A program made the translations under genes and the position numbers. Of a stretch of 64,000 nt of DNA, positions 1-14,100 are shown in pieces (the stretch's first letter is position 1; each line of letters starts with the position of its first letter). The DNA comes from Mermis nigrescens (taxonomy: Eukaryota; Nematoda; Enoplea; Mermithida; Mermithidae). The stretch spans positions 22,415,522 to 22,479,521 of the forward strand of contig JAVLUZ010000145.1 of assembly GCA_036768485.1 (NCBI GenBank), in the 5' to 3' direction. The notes under the pieces are model-generated. The model saw only the letters and a list, made by a program, of their open reading frames with translations, was not told the DNA's origin and ran no database searches.

Positions 1-330
1 CAAATAAAGTCAAAAAAGGAGTACGTGGCGCGAAAAATTTATTTTCGAGCCAAAAATATCGCTAAAAACGGTTAAAAACCACTTTTTCTACGATTGTTTT
101 TAAAAATCACAAATTACGAGGGAAGCTTTCTGGAGAGCAACCCCCGTAATCCCCAAAGATCATGTGTGGATCTCCGAACTGTAAAAAATTATAGCTATTT
201 AGTCATTTTTGCTGAAAAGCCAGTGCTTTATAGCCGTTTTGGAATCAGAAAAGTAGCTATAACATATATCCCCAGTGAACTCGGAAAAATACCTGTATGT
301 AGCCCTTCTGGACTGATAAAAATAGCTCTA
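1..330. repeat. Family F repeat, 3' part
   Basis: AT-rich stretch (gcgcgaaa..., gctaaaaacg..., then a C-rich end near 140-165) that recurs at about 3765-4085, 4420-4685, 8290-8700, 9935-10275, 13370-13700 and 54660-55020. It explains the small ORF read through this stretch. It is a non-coding dispersed repeat cut by the window edge. Confidence 0.5.
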
Positions 331-410
331 TAGCCTTTATCTTTACATTTAATTGATAACCTAAATGATTAATTGAACAATCAATGTACTTAATTATCTA
401 TTTTCCTTAG

Positions 411-491
411 GTTTTTATTTATCTGCGTGATAGCATCGGCGTACCTCGAGGGAGATCGTATTATAACGTGTGCTTTGAGGCGTCATTTTGA
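411..491 (+). CDS. Possible terminal exon of a MIF/tautomerase-like protein
   Basis: A pyrimidine-rich acceptor (ttttccttag, ends at 410) is followed by 26 open codons and TGA at 489-491. The peptide contains DSIGVPRGRSYYN. This resembles the segment of macrophage migration inhibitory factor family proteins that reads roughly Leu-Gly-Ile-Pro-x-x-Arg-x-Tyr-Ile. The exon would start in phase 0. The earlier exons, including the catalytic N-terminal proline, would lie left of the window and cannot be checked. The tail after the match is several residues shorter than in most MIF proteins. A chance open stretch is possible, so this is a weak call. The next + strand gene starts its visible exons at 2177. 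Confidence 0.3.
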   Translation, partial: VFIYLRDSIGVPRGRSYYNVCFEASF

Positions 492-595
492 TATACGCTA
501 CAGACGCTATTTTGATTTGAACTCGTGCGTTGAACAGAAGGGTAGAGGATTTTTGTTTACGAACGTTCAAGGCACTATTTAGCTATGCTATTATT

Positions 596-759
596 CAGGC
601 ACGTAGCTGGCCGTCCTATTTTGGGGGGACCAACACCAATTTTTGGGGGGAACTAAGCCCAAAAAGGCCAAAAATAGCACAAAATAACGTTTAAAAAGTC
701 CTATTCTTTTGAATTTGGAGGGGTCCGAACCGCCCATCCCTCCATGAGATACGTGCCTG
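596..759 (+). mobile_element. MITE family D, copy 1
   Basis: The ends are inverted repeats beginning CAGGCACGTA and ending TACGTGCCTG. The element is flanked by a perfect 8-bp duplication CTATTATT (588-595 and 760-767). The interior is AT-rich with no coding content. An 8-bp duplication with CA-starting termini suggests hAT-type mobilisation. Confidence 0.85.
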
Positions 760-1377
760 CTATTATTGCATAATTTGTAGTGCGCATGGTGAATTAATAC
801 GTACGCATATTAATAGACAAGACGCAGTGATGGAATTAAAAGTTCCCAGCATAAAAATTAATCGTTAAAATTCAATATGTATATAAAAGTGTATAACATT
901 CGCTAAAAAGATGTACGTACGTATATCGACAAAAGCTTAACCGAATGACTGGAAATTTTATGGCGCAATTGAGTGATATTTTTAAAAAAATTTCAATGAA
1001 TGCAGCGACCGTTTTTTCGTAGTAAACACAATCAAGCCAAACTTCTGAATTTTAAATATGTACCCACAGATTAGAAAAATGAAAGTGGCGAAAATCAGAT
1101 TCTGTATAAAAATCGAAGTCTTCGAAAATTCTAGCTTCTGAGAACTAAATACACATTCCTAATTCAAATGCAGTGGTTATTTAATTTCTTTCAATTGACT
1201 TCATACAACAAGGAGTACTGCATTAGTACAGATATATGGATATCGTGTATTTGTTGCTTTGATTATGAAGATGGTTAAGAATTATTAATAGGAGTAAGAA
1301 AATGGATGTATTTATCACATTGCTGTTGAGCGATTTTCTTATTTGAATTTAACCATCTATCAAATGAAATTTACTTA

Positions 1378-1552
1378 AATTCAATTTCTGAATTTTTTTG
1401 TTTTTTTCCGCAACTTTTTGATGCCAATGGATAGTGCTTGATGAGAAACGTTGTAAAATGGTGTTTTTTCGCCATACCACCATTTTTAAGACTATTTTTT
1501 GACCTTTGAAAAATCTTGCACACCTATTTCCCCCCAGAATTTTAGTGCGGCC
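1378..1552 (+). mobile_element. MITE family A, 5'-truncated copy
   Basis: Contains the family A core gatgccaatggatagtgctt, the gagaaacgtt and cgccataccaccattttt blocks, and the C-rich right end near 1530. The left C/G-rich terminus is missing. Confidence 0.75.
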
Positions 1553-2060
1553 GACTTATGGTCTAGGGACTTCCAGAATGGAATGATGAAAAAAATTTGG
1601 GGAAAATGAGACAAAATGGAGGCCAAAAATCGATGAAAATTGAAACTTTACCTTTAAGTTGCTTGAAATAAACCGGGAAGTGGAATAATATAGTTTTAAC
1701 GTTATTTCGGCATTTATAACAGTTTTTGAGGTCATTTTGACCAGAAAAAAACGTAATTTTTCACCCCCCCTCCGCCCAGATCGGCCATGCTGTGCATCTA
1801 CGGTTTGGATGGGGGTCCAGACTCTTTGAATCGAAAAAGGAACCTGAATTTCGAAAATAAGACAAAATTAAGACTGAAAATGGATGAAAAATCGAAAGTT
1901 CTATCAAATATGCTTGAAATTGACCAGAAACTGTAAGTTAAGTTAGTTTCTATTGCTGCTTTAGCATTTAAACCAATTTTTGCCCAGGTCAGATCCAAAA
2001 AAATCAACCCGGCCGACCCGCAGACTGAACTGATTCTGAGATCAACCAAACTATGCATAC
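1553..2060. repeat. Two adjacent family G repeat copies
   Basis: Two stretches (about 1553-1790 and 1791-2055) share the same order of blocks: cattctgg/agactctttgaat, aaaatgagacaaaatgga, ttgaaatt(a/g)acc, ttttgaggtcattttgacc. Related copies lie at about 3470-3725, 11595-11760, 18380-18650 and 22815-23050. They are diverged and no duplication was confirmed. They explain the small minus-strand ORF at 1798-2058. Confidence 0.45.
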
Positions 2061-2176
2061 GTGGTCGCCAGAAATAAAAATTGAATGTTTTCGTAGTAAA
2101 GCGTAGACACCTTTACAATTATTGTGACGCGATAAGCGACTTAAAGTAATAAATTTGCATACGTCATTGACTTTAG

Positions 2177-5100
2177 TTAAAACAAATGAAGCCGATGAAA
2201 AATCGGCAGGGGGAGTAATCGATCAGACTGAAGACGAGGCTCATCCGCCATTGCTACAGAGATTATGGCAATTGATCGTCAGTCTAATCAAAGAACGCAA
2301 GTTGACCCGCAGCGCAACAGGTTTGTTTGTCAATGGTGGCGAACCGCACGATGCGAACAGCTTGCTGGAACAGAAGTAACGTTTTTATAGCATTTCGCAG
2401 GCACGTAGCTGGCCGTCCTATTTTTGGGGAAGGACTAACACCAATTTTTGGGGGACTAAGTCCGAAAAAGCCAAAAGTACATAGCACAAAATAACGTTTA
2501 AAAAGTCCTATTTTTCCGATTTTCATCAATTTTGAGGGGTTCGAAACCCCCCTTTCCCCATTTCCCCAGAAATACGTGCCTGGCATTGCGGCATTCATTT
2601 TACCAAATTTGTTTACAGAATCCAAACGATATGCGCTAATACAACAGTTGCTCGATTGCCTAAAGAAATTAACTAATTAATTTTTTGATTAATGTTCAAA
2701 ATACGTGTTATTAAGCATTGAAGTGTAAACTACTAGTTTTTTGAACACCAAAAAAACATTGCATACATAAGCATGCATATTCGCTTATGTTTATAATAAT
2801 ATAATTTTTTGATATCGCATTGCAGAAATTTTTCGTCTATCATACTTCGAAGTAAGTTCTAATTGACAAAGTATGGGTAAAGTGCTCGGGCTGAGAAGAA
2901 TTATAGCTAGCTCTTGAAAATCTAAATAATGAACAATGAAAATGTAGTATTCTAAAGGCTTTGCTTGAGAGTTTGAGTGCTTTTTAGAAAAGAATTTTTT
3001 TATCCTTTTTCTGTACGATAATTTTTTCATGGCATCGTTCGAGGGAGCTAAAAAATAACTTTTTTCATGATAATACTTTACTCAGATGAATGCAAAGAGG
3101 CAGGGGGAAGTCCCCCCTTCGAAACCAACAAACTCAAAGGAAGAAATGAAAAGTTCTCGAAGTGCATTTAGAAGGTCGCTGAAACAGGTTTTTTTGCGTA
3201 CTTTTGAGCTAGTAAACGCTAAATTTTGCGGCGCTTCGCGCTGGATCAATTGTTTCTGTATAGTTTTTGTCTTTCAAACCATTCAAATTAAATTTAAACA
3301 TAAAGAAAATGTCGAATTGTTAAAGCTGGAAAATGTTTAGAATTTTTTTTCAAATTTTTTTTACCATTGTGTAGAGCTCGTTGAAAAACATTCAAAAATG
3401 CCATTGGTTCTCGAGATATATGACTTTCAAAATTGTTTGTCCCTTATGAAATAAAATCCTGGCTACAGGCCTGAAGACAGCATGGTCGACCCGTGAGGGG
3501 CCGGCTAATGAGTTTTTTGGCCAAATGGCATAAAAATAGTAAAAATGCTAAAATAGCGTGAAAACTATGGTAATCCACACTTTCTGGGCAATTTAGAGCA
3601 CTTTTGAAGAAAATTTTTGCTTTTCATCCATCTCTAGCCTTCATTTGCCTCATTTCTCCCAGAAAATTTCCCAAATTCTATTCTGAGGGTCTATATCCCC
3701 CGAATCCTCCACGTGCACATCTGCTGATGACAGATGAGAATTCTGGAAAATTAAGCTAAAATTTTTCCTAAGCGCCATTTTGGGCTCAAAAACGGTGGGC
3801 CTGCGTCAAAAACACTTTCTTGCGTTTTTGAGGATGCATTTTCTTTTTAGAACATATGTACAAACATTAAAAAAGTTCGATAGTTAAAAATCAAGGAAAT
3901 TGAACAGAATAGCGTCAAAAAATCAGTGTATGCCGCGAAATGCAGAAAATTTGAAACTTTTGAGCCAAAAGATGGCTAAAAGGCTTAAAACAGCACTTTT
4001 GCTACGATAATCAAAGATTGTGGGTGAAATCCTTTCTGAGGGTCGATAACCTCCTTCTCAAACCCCGAAGATCTTGTATTGTGAGGATGATTACCAGGCA
4101 CGCACAGCATGAAGATTCTGGGGGATTGAACTTTTTAAGTACTTTTTTGGGCCCAACAATGGTGGGTACCATAGGTGGGTAACACTAAAATTCTGTGGGG
4201 GAGGTGCAAGATTTTTTAAAGGTGAAAAAATAGTCTTGGTATGACGAAAAACACCATTTTTCAACGTTTCTCATCGAGCACTATCCATTGACATCAAAGA
4301 ATTGCGAAAAAGAAAAAAATTAGATTGAATTCTGGGGGTATTTTGGTTTCTGTGGGAGGGGTACTCGAACTTCTGGGGGTGCACACACCCCAATCCCCCA
4401 CGCTCGCGTGTGGTGAGTACGCGTCAAAAACATCGTTTTTCAGCGTTCCTGACGATGCTCTATCTCTCTAGCGCTTAAAAATGTAAAAAAAATTTACAAA
4501 AAATTCAATAAAGTTGAATAAATTGAAGATAATGTAGTCAAAATAAAATTTGACACTTTTGAGCAAATACTCTAAGATAATTAAAAACGCTTAAAAATTA
4601 CCTTTTTTACGAATTTTTGTCAAATTTTTGGAAACTTTCGAAAAGTCGCGAATTCTGGGGGGTGAAACCCCTCCAGATCATGTATGATGATTACTGATAT
4701 TTTCCCGTTTGGAGCCATTTAAAATGATGCGAATTTAATTGGGGTCTTAATATTTTTGTCTAAAAATATATTGTAGGTCGGAAGTGGACGCATCGACTGT
4801 TTCGACGGATCGCAAGATTTGTGTAAAAAATCGCAGCGGGTCGACGCAGTTTGTTCAGCAGTCGAGCGGCGGATTGAGTAAACGTAAGCAAAGTACTGTT
4901 GCGGGCGCATCTGCTTTTGTTGCTGATAGTAAAAAATATCAGCAAGATGCGAAGAGCCGAGCCGACGCGCAGCAGATGCAACAAAAATTTGCTGTGAACG
5001 CTCAGCAGAATAACGTCTCTGGAAAAAAGCCAAAATTGGCAGCTAAAGCGAACAAGCGTCACTTGACTGCGCAAAAGAGCAACGATCTGGAAAGCGAAAT

Positions 5101-8100
5101 GGACGAGAATGTGAATACCTTATTCATCATTATCGCCATACACGTAACAGGGGGATGGGGATCCCCATCCAAAGTTGGCCGTCCCCCATCCCCCAAAGCC
5201 AGAAAATTTTTGACCCCTTCCCCGTTTTTTTTTGGGAAAATTTGTGAGTTTTGGTCGTTTGTAGATTTTTTGACCGTTTTTGGCCACAAATTGGAGGTTA
5301 TTTGCCCCCCCCCTCCAAAAAAATGGCCGGGGACTCAAAATTTTGAGCCGTTACGTGTATGATTATTGCTCAGCCAGTTTCGTTCTATAATTTTAAGGAT
5401 TCATATCATCCTCGATTTCTTAATATATTGTGTTCCTTTTTGCTACTATCAAATAATTAGATTTATGTAATAGATTATAAAATATTTATTATGACAAAGA
5501 AGCTTCTTATTAGTAAACATTGTACATACTAATTTGAGGTCACGCTAAAATTAATATTAAAAAATTATTGAACTGATATCAAAAATCTTTTAAATACAGT
5601 TTTTGATAAAGATTTATTATTTATTTAGGTAAAATCATTTAATTCCATATCGATTTACTTTGTCGTTTTTGTTTTCTCAGATTCTCTGAATTACATAAGT
5701 GCTTCTTTAATTCCTCGTTATTTGACGATTCACAGTATTTCGTCTGATAAGGAGCGGATAGAACTCTTCTTTGTATTGCTGCGCTTCAAACGATTTTTTA
5801 TTAAAAAAATTCATTAGCTTTTCGCGATTTTAATCTAACGTGATGTTTTTATTTTTGTACACTACTTGCATTTTAATTTGTGGACAAAAACGTTCTGGTA
5901 AAAAATTACCTGACATCTCTTGGTTTGCAATGTAATCAGTATAATGGTTTAATGCGTATTCAAAGGCCAACAAAACAAATTTGGCTATCTTTACGGTATA
6001 ATGCAAAGAGTGCGAAAAATGTATCATTTTCAGGCACGTAACTCTGGGGGAATGGAGGGTCCGGACTCCCATAATTAAAAAAAATCGGAAAAATAGGACT
6101 TTTTAAACGTTATTTTGTGCTATTTTTGGCCTTTTTGGGCTTAGTCCCCCTAAATTGGTGTTGGTCCCCCCAGAGTAGAACGACCAGCTATGTGCCTGAT
6201 CATTTTAGAATTTTAAATGACAAATTTGACCTAATCATGCACGTACATACGAGTATGTACGTATGTAAGTGCACGCAAGCGCATGCATACTCGTATATTG
6301 GCTCGGATATTTTTGAAGAGACCATTTTAGCTGACAAAAATTAATGGACTGAAAAGTATACTTTTTTATCTACAACTATTGGAACTACTCGGATATGTCC
6401 CTAGTTTTTCAATAAAAAGTCAAAAAGTTGTTAAAAGGTACATAAACGTAAGATTTTATTAGCAAAACATTTATGCAATGTTAACTATAATTTTGAAAGG
6501 TGTCTATAATATGCTGCGGCCTTAATTTAGGAAATTTAGACGTGTTCTCTACATATGTAATGGTTGCTTTATTGATGTGTAATAATTTAATTAAAATAAT
6601 TTGATATTTTATCATTTAAAATTTGAAATACTTGAATAAAATAATTTGGTAATTGAATTTAATCAAGCAACTTAGTATCCATCTGCTCTGCAGACATGCG
6701 ATAATAAGATCAGATCCGAAGTTACAACGCTGCCCGTGATCGAAATCGTGGATTTTCGGCCAGATGCCAAGAATGTAACTAAATCCGTCGAACAAACTTC
6801 AAAATCCGCCTTTACGTCAGTCAGATCAAAAAAACGACCCGACGCACGAAAAAAATCTGAGCATAGTGACTCATTGAATGCTAAAATTGTCTACCCGAGT
6901 CGCGAAGGCGAAAATGAAGTGGATAAAGGTAGAGCTAAAGCTTGTTTATGTGCATACTTGTTAGCTGCCCTCCATTCATGGGCGTGATGTTAGACCCACA
7001 CATGGGCGTGGGGGTTTGCACCCCCTCCCCAGAAGTTGCAAAAACCACGCAAATTACTGTAGATCCCAGAATTCCATTTTTAGTAACATTTTTAACGGTT
7101 TTTAGCGATTTCACCCAACCAGACCCCCTTCAGAATTTTCTTGCTGCCCATGTACGGTAAGACTTCCGAGAAAATTGTAGACCTAAAGATCGATAAACCC
7201 CCAGGATTGAATTTTAGGCATGTTTTCTGGTATTCTTGTCAGTTTTATACCACCCAGACCTCCAGAATTCGGTCACTGCCCGTCTTTGGTGCCCTCCCTT
7301 CAACTCAGTTTTCTCAATATCAATCTTTTATTTACAACCATCTTTCCTGTGACGTAATTTTTATTGTATTATTTTTTAGCATACAAATGTACATGTCTCA
7401 AATTATTTTTATGCTATTTTAGTGTACATACATTATCAGTGTATGTAAAAGATCAAGATTTCCGGAAATGGGTAGACGGCTATTTTAGGAGGAATGACCT
7501 CGAATTTTTGACCAAAAATAAAAAAACTTATGTAAAAATAGAGCTCTTCCGGGGCCTGACCAGACGTATTCTTGGGGGGCTTAACCCCCCCCCAGAATGG
7601 CATCTGACCCCCGCAAAATGGCCGCACCTCCCTCCCAGAATTGTTGATTTTTTGTAAAAGTTGGTAAAAATGTAAAAAGTGTGCCTTTTCAGTCGTTTTG
7701 AGCTCATTTTTGCCCCAAAAATCTAAAAGTTTTGGGGCTATGCGCCATTCGCACATTTTTTGATTATATTTTGTTCAATTTACTCATTTTTTTCAAAATT
7801 TGTTGAGATTTGTTGTACGTTTTTATGTTCTAGAAAGAGTGAGCATTGTCTGAAACGTTAAAAACCATTTTGACGTATACCCATCGTTTTTAGCCCTAAA
7901 AAGGCATTTTTTGAAAAATTGTTTGGGCCTGACCCCCAGAATTCTAATGCTATACATGTATGGGCCTGGCCAGAGGCTTTTGTATTTTTCAAATGGCCAC
8001 ACTTTTGCGCTTAGCCTGAACGTGTGACCACAAAGGTGAGAAGAAATATTATGTACCTCTCTAATTTAAAAAAATGGTTTCTGATGAGCGTCAGAAATTT

Positions 8101-11100
8101 TAGTTTTTTTAAGGTCAAAACTTTAAGTCAGTTTATCCGAATTTTCTTTGAACTTTATTAATTTTCAGTGAAACATGAATTCTGTAATATGTTGCCATCT
8201 ATTATCAAGCAGCTGTCTGTCACGTATATGCATTAGTGCTTTCTATTACCACAATTTACTCCATATTGTTCCTGATTTAAGTGTATTTGCACACAATACA
8301 TGTACAGCTTAGGAATTCTGAGGGGTCAAGCTCAAAAAATTTTTCGAAGGTCTTTTTTTTGCTTAAAAACGATGGATATGTACTTGTCAAAAAGTGTTTT
8401 TTTTTCACGATTTTGACAATGCTCGTTCTTTATAGAACATGAAGACATGAAAAAAATTTGGAAAAAAATCTGGGAAAATCTATTGAATTAGACAAAATAC
8501 GGTCGAAAAATGTGTATATACGCGAAGCGCCGAACGTCTGAGACTTTTGCGCCAAAAATAAGCTAAAACACGTAAAAGTGCGCAATTTTTACATTTTTAC
8601 GGAAAATCGGCTATTCTAGGGATCACAGCTATTTTGCGGGGGTCACTAGCCATTCTGGAGGAGTCAAATCACCTTTCTCAAGAACACGTATGTTGCACTC
8701 TGACTTTAATTGATGGTTAGCCCGACCTGAGGAACTATATCAAAGCATTTCGTTTAAGTGAAAACGGTATAGATAGAGATAATACAAAAATTATTCCACA
8801 ATGCTTAAAGAGCGAAAGCCAATTTATTCACATTTTTTGGTTTACTGTAATTTTTGTAGAAAGGAATTGATTTCGATGTATTTTTAGCCTTAATTTTTCC
8901 TTTTCCCAAAAAATTTTCTCTTCTGTGTTTTATAGGTCCAGCAGATTCCTGGCATTTATATAGTTCACCAATACTTGAATAATTCTTTTCAGTTTTTACC
9001 ATTATTGCCGGATATTACGTGGTATTTATTTTTTAGCTGTAAACCATGCAGGATCTGAAAGCGATGATCATGCCATTCCTGAGTGGGATTCTACATCATT
9101 GCCAGCTTCTGACACACAAAACATAGGTAAGTGGATCGGCACATTAGCAACTCACTGTACAAACAGCTCAGTTGACCCTTTCTGTCCTAATCACGTTGCA
9201 CCTCTATATCTGTCTTTCTGTCTTCTCTCTTTTTTGTCTCTCTTTTTTAAATTTTTTATCTTTTCTTTTTTTAGTATTTGCTGTTTTATTTATCTATTTT
9301 TTTACTTATTTATTTATTTTTCCTCATTTTCCTTTTTCTTTTTTATTTTTATTTTTTGCTTCTTTCTCGTATTGATGACTTCTTACTATTTATATTTTTA
9401 TAATGCAGAATCTGCATTTAAAATGAAAAAATGTCAACTTTTTCGGCGCTTTGCGCCGTTTTGAGAACAATTCTTAAATATTTTTGGCGTCAGAAACCCA
9501 GAAATCAGCTAAAATACACTGCCAACGGTCGAAAAACTCTGTGTTTACCGCAATAAAAATTTGCGTGTACAAAATATACAAAGACTTTGGGGACCATCTT
9601 TGTACAAGTACAAACGGACCTTGTATGTACATAAAATACTTTGGTCCTAATATACATACATACGTATAATTGTATGCATATATGTACGAATAAGGCCTAA
9701 AACGTTATAAAATGCATTCTCAAACCCGGTCGAAGTTATGTTTATTGGAAATAAATCGCGAAACCTAGAAAATTTTACAATATAAGTACCAGGTGTCAGA
9801 TTACCTTTTGCAACCGCTGCCTCCATATGCAATGCTAAATATTTGATTTGTAAGTAATATGCCTCAGTTTATGTATGCAACATTCAATTTTAAATCAAAT
9901 AGCGCTTAACTTATATTTGGTATGGCTACCAGACATTCACAGCATGGGAATTCTGAGAGGTAGGGAGTGAAATTTTAAAGTTCATTTTTTGGGTGCAAAA
10001 ATAGCGGATACGCGTCAAGAACATCGTTTTTCGGCGTTTCTGACGATGCTCAATCTTTCTATGGCATAAAACGCAAAAAAATTTGAGAAAATCAAAAGAA
10101 GTCGAATAAATTGAACAAAATATAGTCAAAACTTGAGTATATGGCGCGAAGCGCTAAACATTGCACACTTCTGAGCAAATAGATAGTTAAAAACACTTAA
10201 AAAATCACCTTATCTGCGAATTTCCAGGAAATTTTTGGAAGTTTTTAAAAATCGCGAATTCTGGGGGAGTGAAAAAATTTACTGTTTGTCCTCAATACAG
10301 CTATAAACCGATCCGAGTTTGAGCACAATAAATTCACAAGCATATCACTCTTGTTTTTAGCCTTTGAACATTAGTGTAGATTTTTCGTTAAAATTTCTCG
10401 TCAACATCGACAAGAGTAATTATCCGAGATATCTTGAGTATTTTCAGGCCAGAAAAATTATGCTGTCGAATTTCCCGAAAATCGAATTTGTTCGCAGATG
10501 CAAAGTCGGTCTTAGAAGTGTGTTGCTGTCTCCCATGGCTTAGAAACAACATATGAAGGTTTCAGGCCTTCTCTAATTTGATAATTACTAATGTTTTGAC
10601 TAGAAATGGTATTACTACATTGATTCAGAATGTGTTCAACGAGTTGAGAACAATTTTTCTTTTTTCTTGGTCAGGGGCGTAGCTGGTCGTCCTATTTTGG
10701 GTGATATTTCTGATTTTTGGGGTGGTTCGAACCCCCTCCTATTCCCCCCAGAGATATGTGCCTGCAGCTAGGCCATTTTGACTTCCTTGCGTCAAAGCGC
10801 ATCGCAATTCACCAAGCTGCGTAAAATATTCTTCAACCGTTTCGTTTCACGCGTCAGCCACCCAAAATTAGCTTCCGTAAAATTTTTTAGCCATCTAGCC
10901 TTTATTGTTGAATTAAGCTGGTGAATCGCGGGCCTGTTTGAAAGCGCACATTTGATGCAATCAACCATACGTTGATTTTTGTCTTCATCAGTTCCCGCTA
11001 TGTTTATCCACTACTTTAGTCTAAAAAATTTACCAATAAGTTCCTAATTGGATAAGCTTTCTGGCAGTATCTATTAGTCGGCGCGGCACTATCTATACTC

Positions 11101-14100
11101 GTATATAACAATTATGGCTGCGGAGGCATATATGTAAGAGGGGGCATAAACGAGATCCCCACTCGAAGTTAATCGTTCCCTACCCTCCCAATTCCATGAA
11201 ATTTTTGACCCATCCCGATTTTGGGAAAAAAATTTGCATCTTGGCCGTTTTTAGGTATTTTTGGGCCGTTTTGGTCAAAAATTTGTAGTCATTTAGCCCC
11301 TCCCATTCCCTAAAAGTGGTCGGGACCTCCACCCCGAATTTCCAGCCTTTACATACTTGATAAGGGGATGCAAAAGGTTATTTTACGCGCTAAATACGCA
11401 CATGACTACGTCCTGTGTTATGATGTAGACGACTCAATCCTCGGTAAAACTTAAAGACTTTTAATTGTTCAAATTTCGTAGCGAGAGGTGTATGTCTGGC
11501 TATCACGTATATACTTGCCTTTTTCGTCTTATATTTGATCACACGCATGGGCGTGGGGGTCTGGACCATAGATGCACAGCATGTTCAGCCAGTCTGGTGG
11601 GTCAAGAATTGAACTTTTTCGGGCCAAAGGACCTCAAAAACTGGTATAAATGCTAAAACAATTCATTCCTTTTTTGCCCTGATTTTGCATCATTTTCCCA
11701 AAAATTTTCCATTTTTCTATTCTAGGGGGACTACCCGAACTCTCCACCCCCATGTGCATGTGTGGTCTTGACCCCCAGAATCTGAAAGACTCCCCAAATC
11801 GAAAGACCTTCAAAATTGAATTTTTTGCTGCTATTTTGTCAATTTGGCCCCATCGGACCCCCCCACAATTTCACCGCTGCCCACCTATGTTCGATTACCA
11901 TTACGAACAATTATCTAATATTCTCGTTTAGACGAGGCGTTTGATCAGTTGGCCAGTCAAACTGAGAAATTTTCCAACGACCTCCAAATAAACGAATCGG
12001 CGTTCGACGCGACCGCCGATCGAAAGGGCCGGTCGGTTGGCGACGGAAGAATTTTGGCGAAAAATCGATTGTCCTCCGTTTTGTCCGCCGAAGACGACGA
12101 AGAAGAAGGGCACGTCGGCGACAACGACGACGACGACGACGATCAGGGCGGCGTCGCCGCCGCCATTCACAATTGGTCCAGTTTGTCCAGTTTGGAACGT
12201 TCGGACAGTTCGCTGGCTCCGGTGACGTCATCAAATTCTACGAAATCCCCGATCGCGCCGCCGAAAACGTCGTCCGATCAAAATGCGCCGAAATCATCCC
12301 ATTCGACTAATCGTAAGAAGGCTGTTGTCGGCGGCAAATCGTCGACCGCGAGCGCGGTTCGGCAAACGCTTCCGCACGCTTCCGGATTTTCGGCTAAAAA
12401 ATCCCAAAAATCGCACCGTATCGCGACCGACGATAACCGGGATACTGTAGCACCGGATAAACCCGTTCTGCCCAAGAAAATTTCGACTAATTTGCCCAAA
12501 AATCGTCCGAATACCGGATCGACGACGGTCGCTTCCGTTCCGGCTGATCCGCAGATTAATACGAAATCGTCATCGAGCACTCTTGGCGGTGGCGGAAGTT
12601 CATTGATACAACAGCTTAGGCTAGAACGACTGCGCAGATGGGAAGAGTATAAGGCTCAGATGCAGAAAGGTAAATTGAATTTTTTAATTTCACAATTCTT
12701 ATACCACACAAGGGCATGGAAAGGTGTACGGGGGTCCATAGGTGGCGCCACTAAAATTCTGGGGGTGCAATATTTTTCAAAGGTCAAAAAATAGCCTTAG
12801 AAATGGTGGCATGGCGAAAAAACACTATTTTTCAACGTTTCTCATCGAGCACTATCCATTAGCATCAAAAAATTGCGAGAAATACAAAAAATTTCAAAAA
12901 TTGAATTCTGGTGGGTAATCGCCCTATGGGGATGCTTACCCCCAAACCCCCACGCCCACGTGTGGGTTTGATCCTTCGTCACTTCACCAAGTTTATATGT
13001 ATTTGATGAACAGCATAATTTTCGTTTTATTTTTTCTCATATCGATCAATGTCATGTTCTTACTATTTGCAGAAGATTGGCCAGGATTTGACCTAAATCC
13101 TGTTATTCCGAATTTGTGGGATGAGGATTACGAGCCGGCAAAAAAGTCCGCCACTCGATTGGTAAGTAAATACATTCATACATATGGCCTTCTGTATTAA
13201 AAAACGATTAGAGCTCGATTAAATGAAAATCAAAACACATAAAGATTCAGACCAATATTTGAATTTACCTGTGAACCTAAGTGTCGTACGTGAGCTTTTA
13301 GTGATCATCTGTAGTTCTTAATCAGACGTCATTTAATTAAGCACCGTGGGCACGATGAATCTTGTCACCTTCTACGTAGTGCATTTTTAAAGTGCATTTT
13401 TTGGGCCCAAAAATAGTGGCTACGTGTCAAAAACACCGTTTTCAGCGTTCTCTCATGATGCTCTATCTTTCTAGAGCAGAAAAACATGAAAAATTTTCAA
13501 AAAAGGTCAAAGAAATCGAACAAAATATAACATGAATATATGGCGCGAAGCGCCGAAAGTTTAGCACTTTTGACCAAACAGATAGCTAAAAACGATTGAC
13601 AAAGCAGCTTTTCGCAAATTCTGGGTGTGAACATTTTTCTGGGGGAGGGAGTGAAAACCCCCTTACATAAATTCCTCCCTCTCAGATCATATATGATCAT
13701 AACAGAAACAATACGTTCAACGAAAAATATCCATATAATTTGCAATGTTGAGAAGACTATGCATAAAAAATCGTGGAACCAATCGCCTCGCCAGGTTGCA
13801 AGATTTTTCAAAGGTCAAAAAAATTGCCTTAAAAATGGTGTTATGGCGAAAAAACACAATTTTTCAACGTTTCACATCGAGCACTATCCATTGCCATCGA
13901 AAAATTGCGAAAACAAACAAAACAACATTCAAAAATTGAATTCTGGGGGTATTTTGGTTTCTGGGAGGGGGGTGCATACCCCCCAACCTCCCCCCGCCCA
14001 GGTATGCTCGTCACTCATAATTAGAAGACTACACGTGAAGAAGCACAAACAACACTCGAGTCCTGTATTTTAAGCTCTCTATCCCCGTACAATATAGTGC

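Noticed and set aside
5120..5362. Coding continuation of exon 2 through 5362
   Set aside because: The stretch is a family E MITE with target duplications; a donor at 5111 removes it with correct phase.
9099..9464. Hydrophobic Phe/Leu-rich membrane protein
   Set aside because: It is the translation of a T-rich low-complexity tract that follows the exon 4 donor at 9127.
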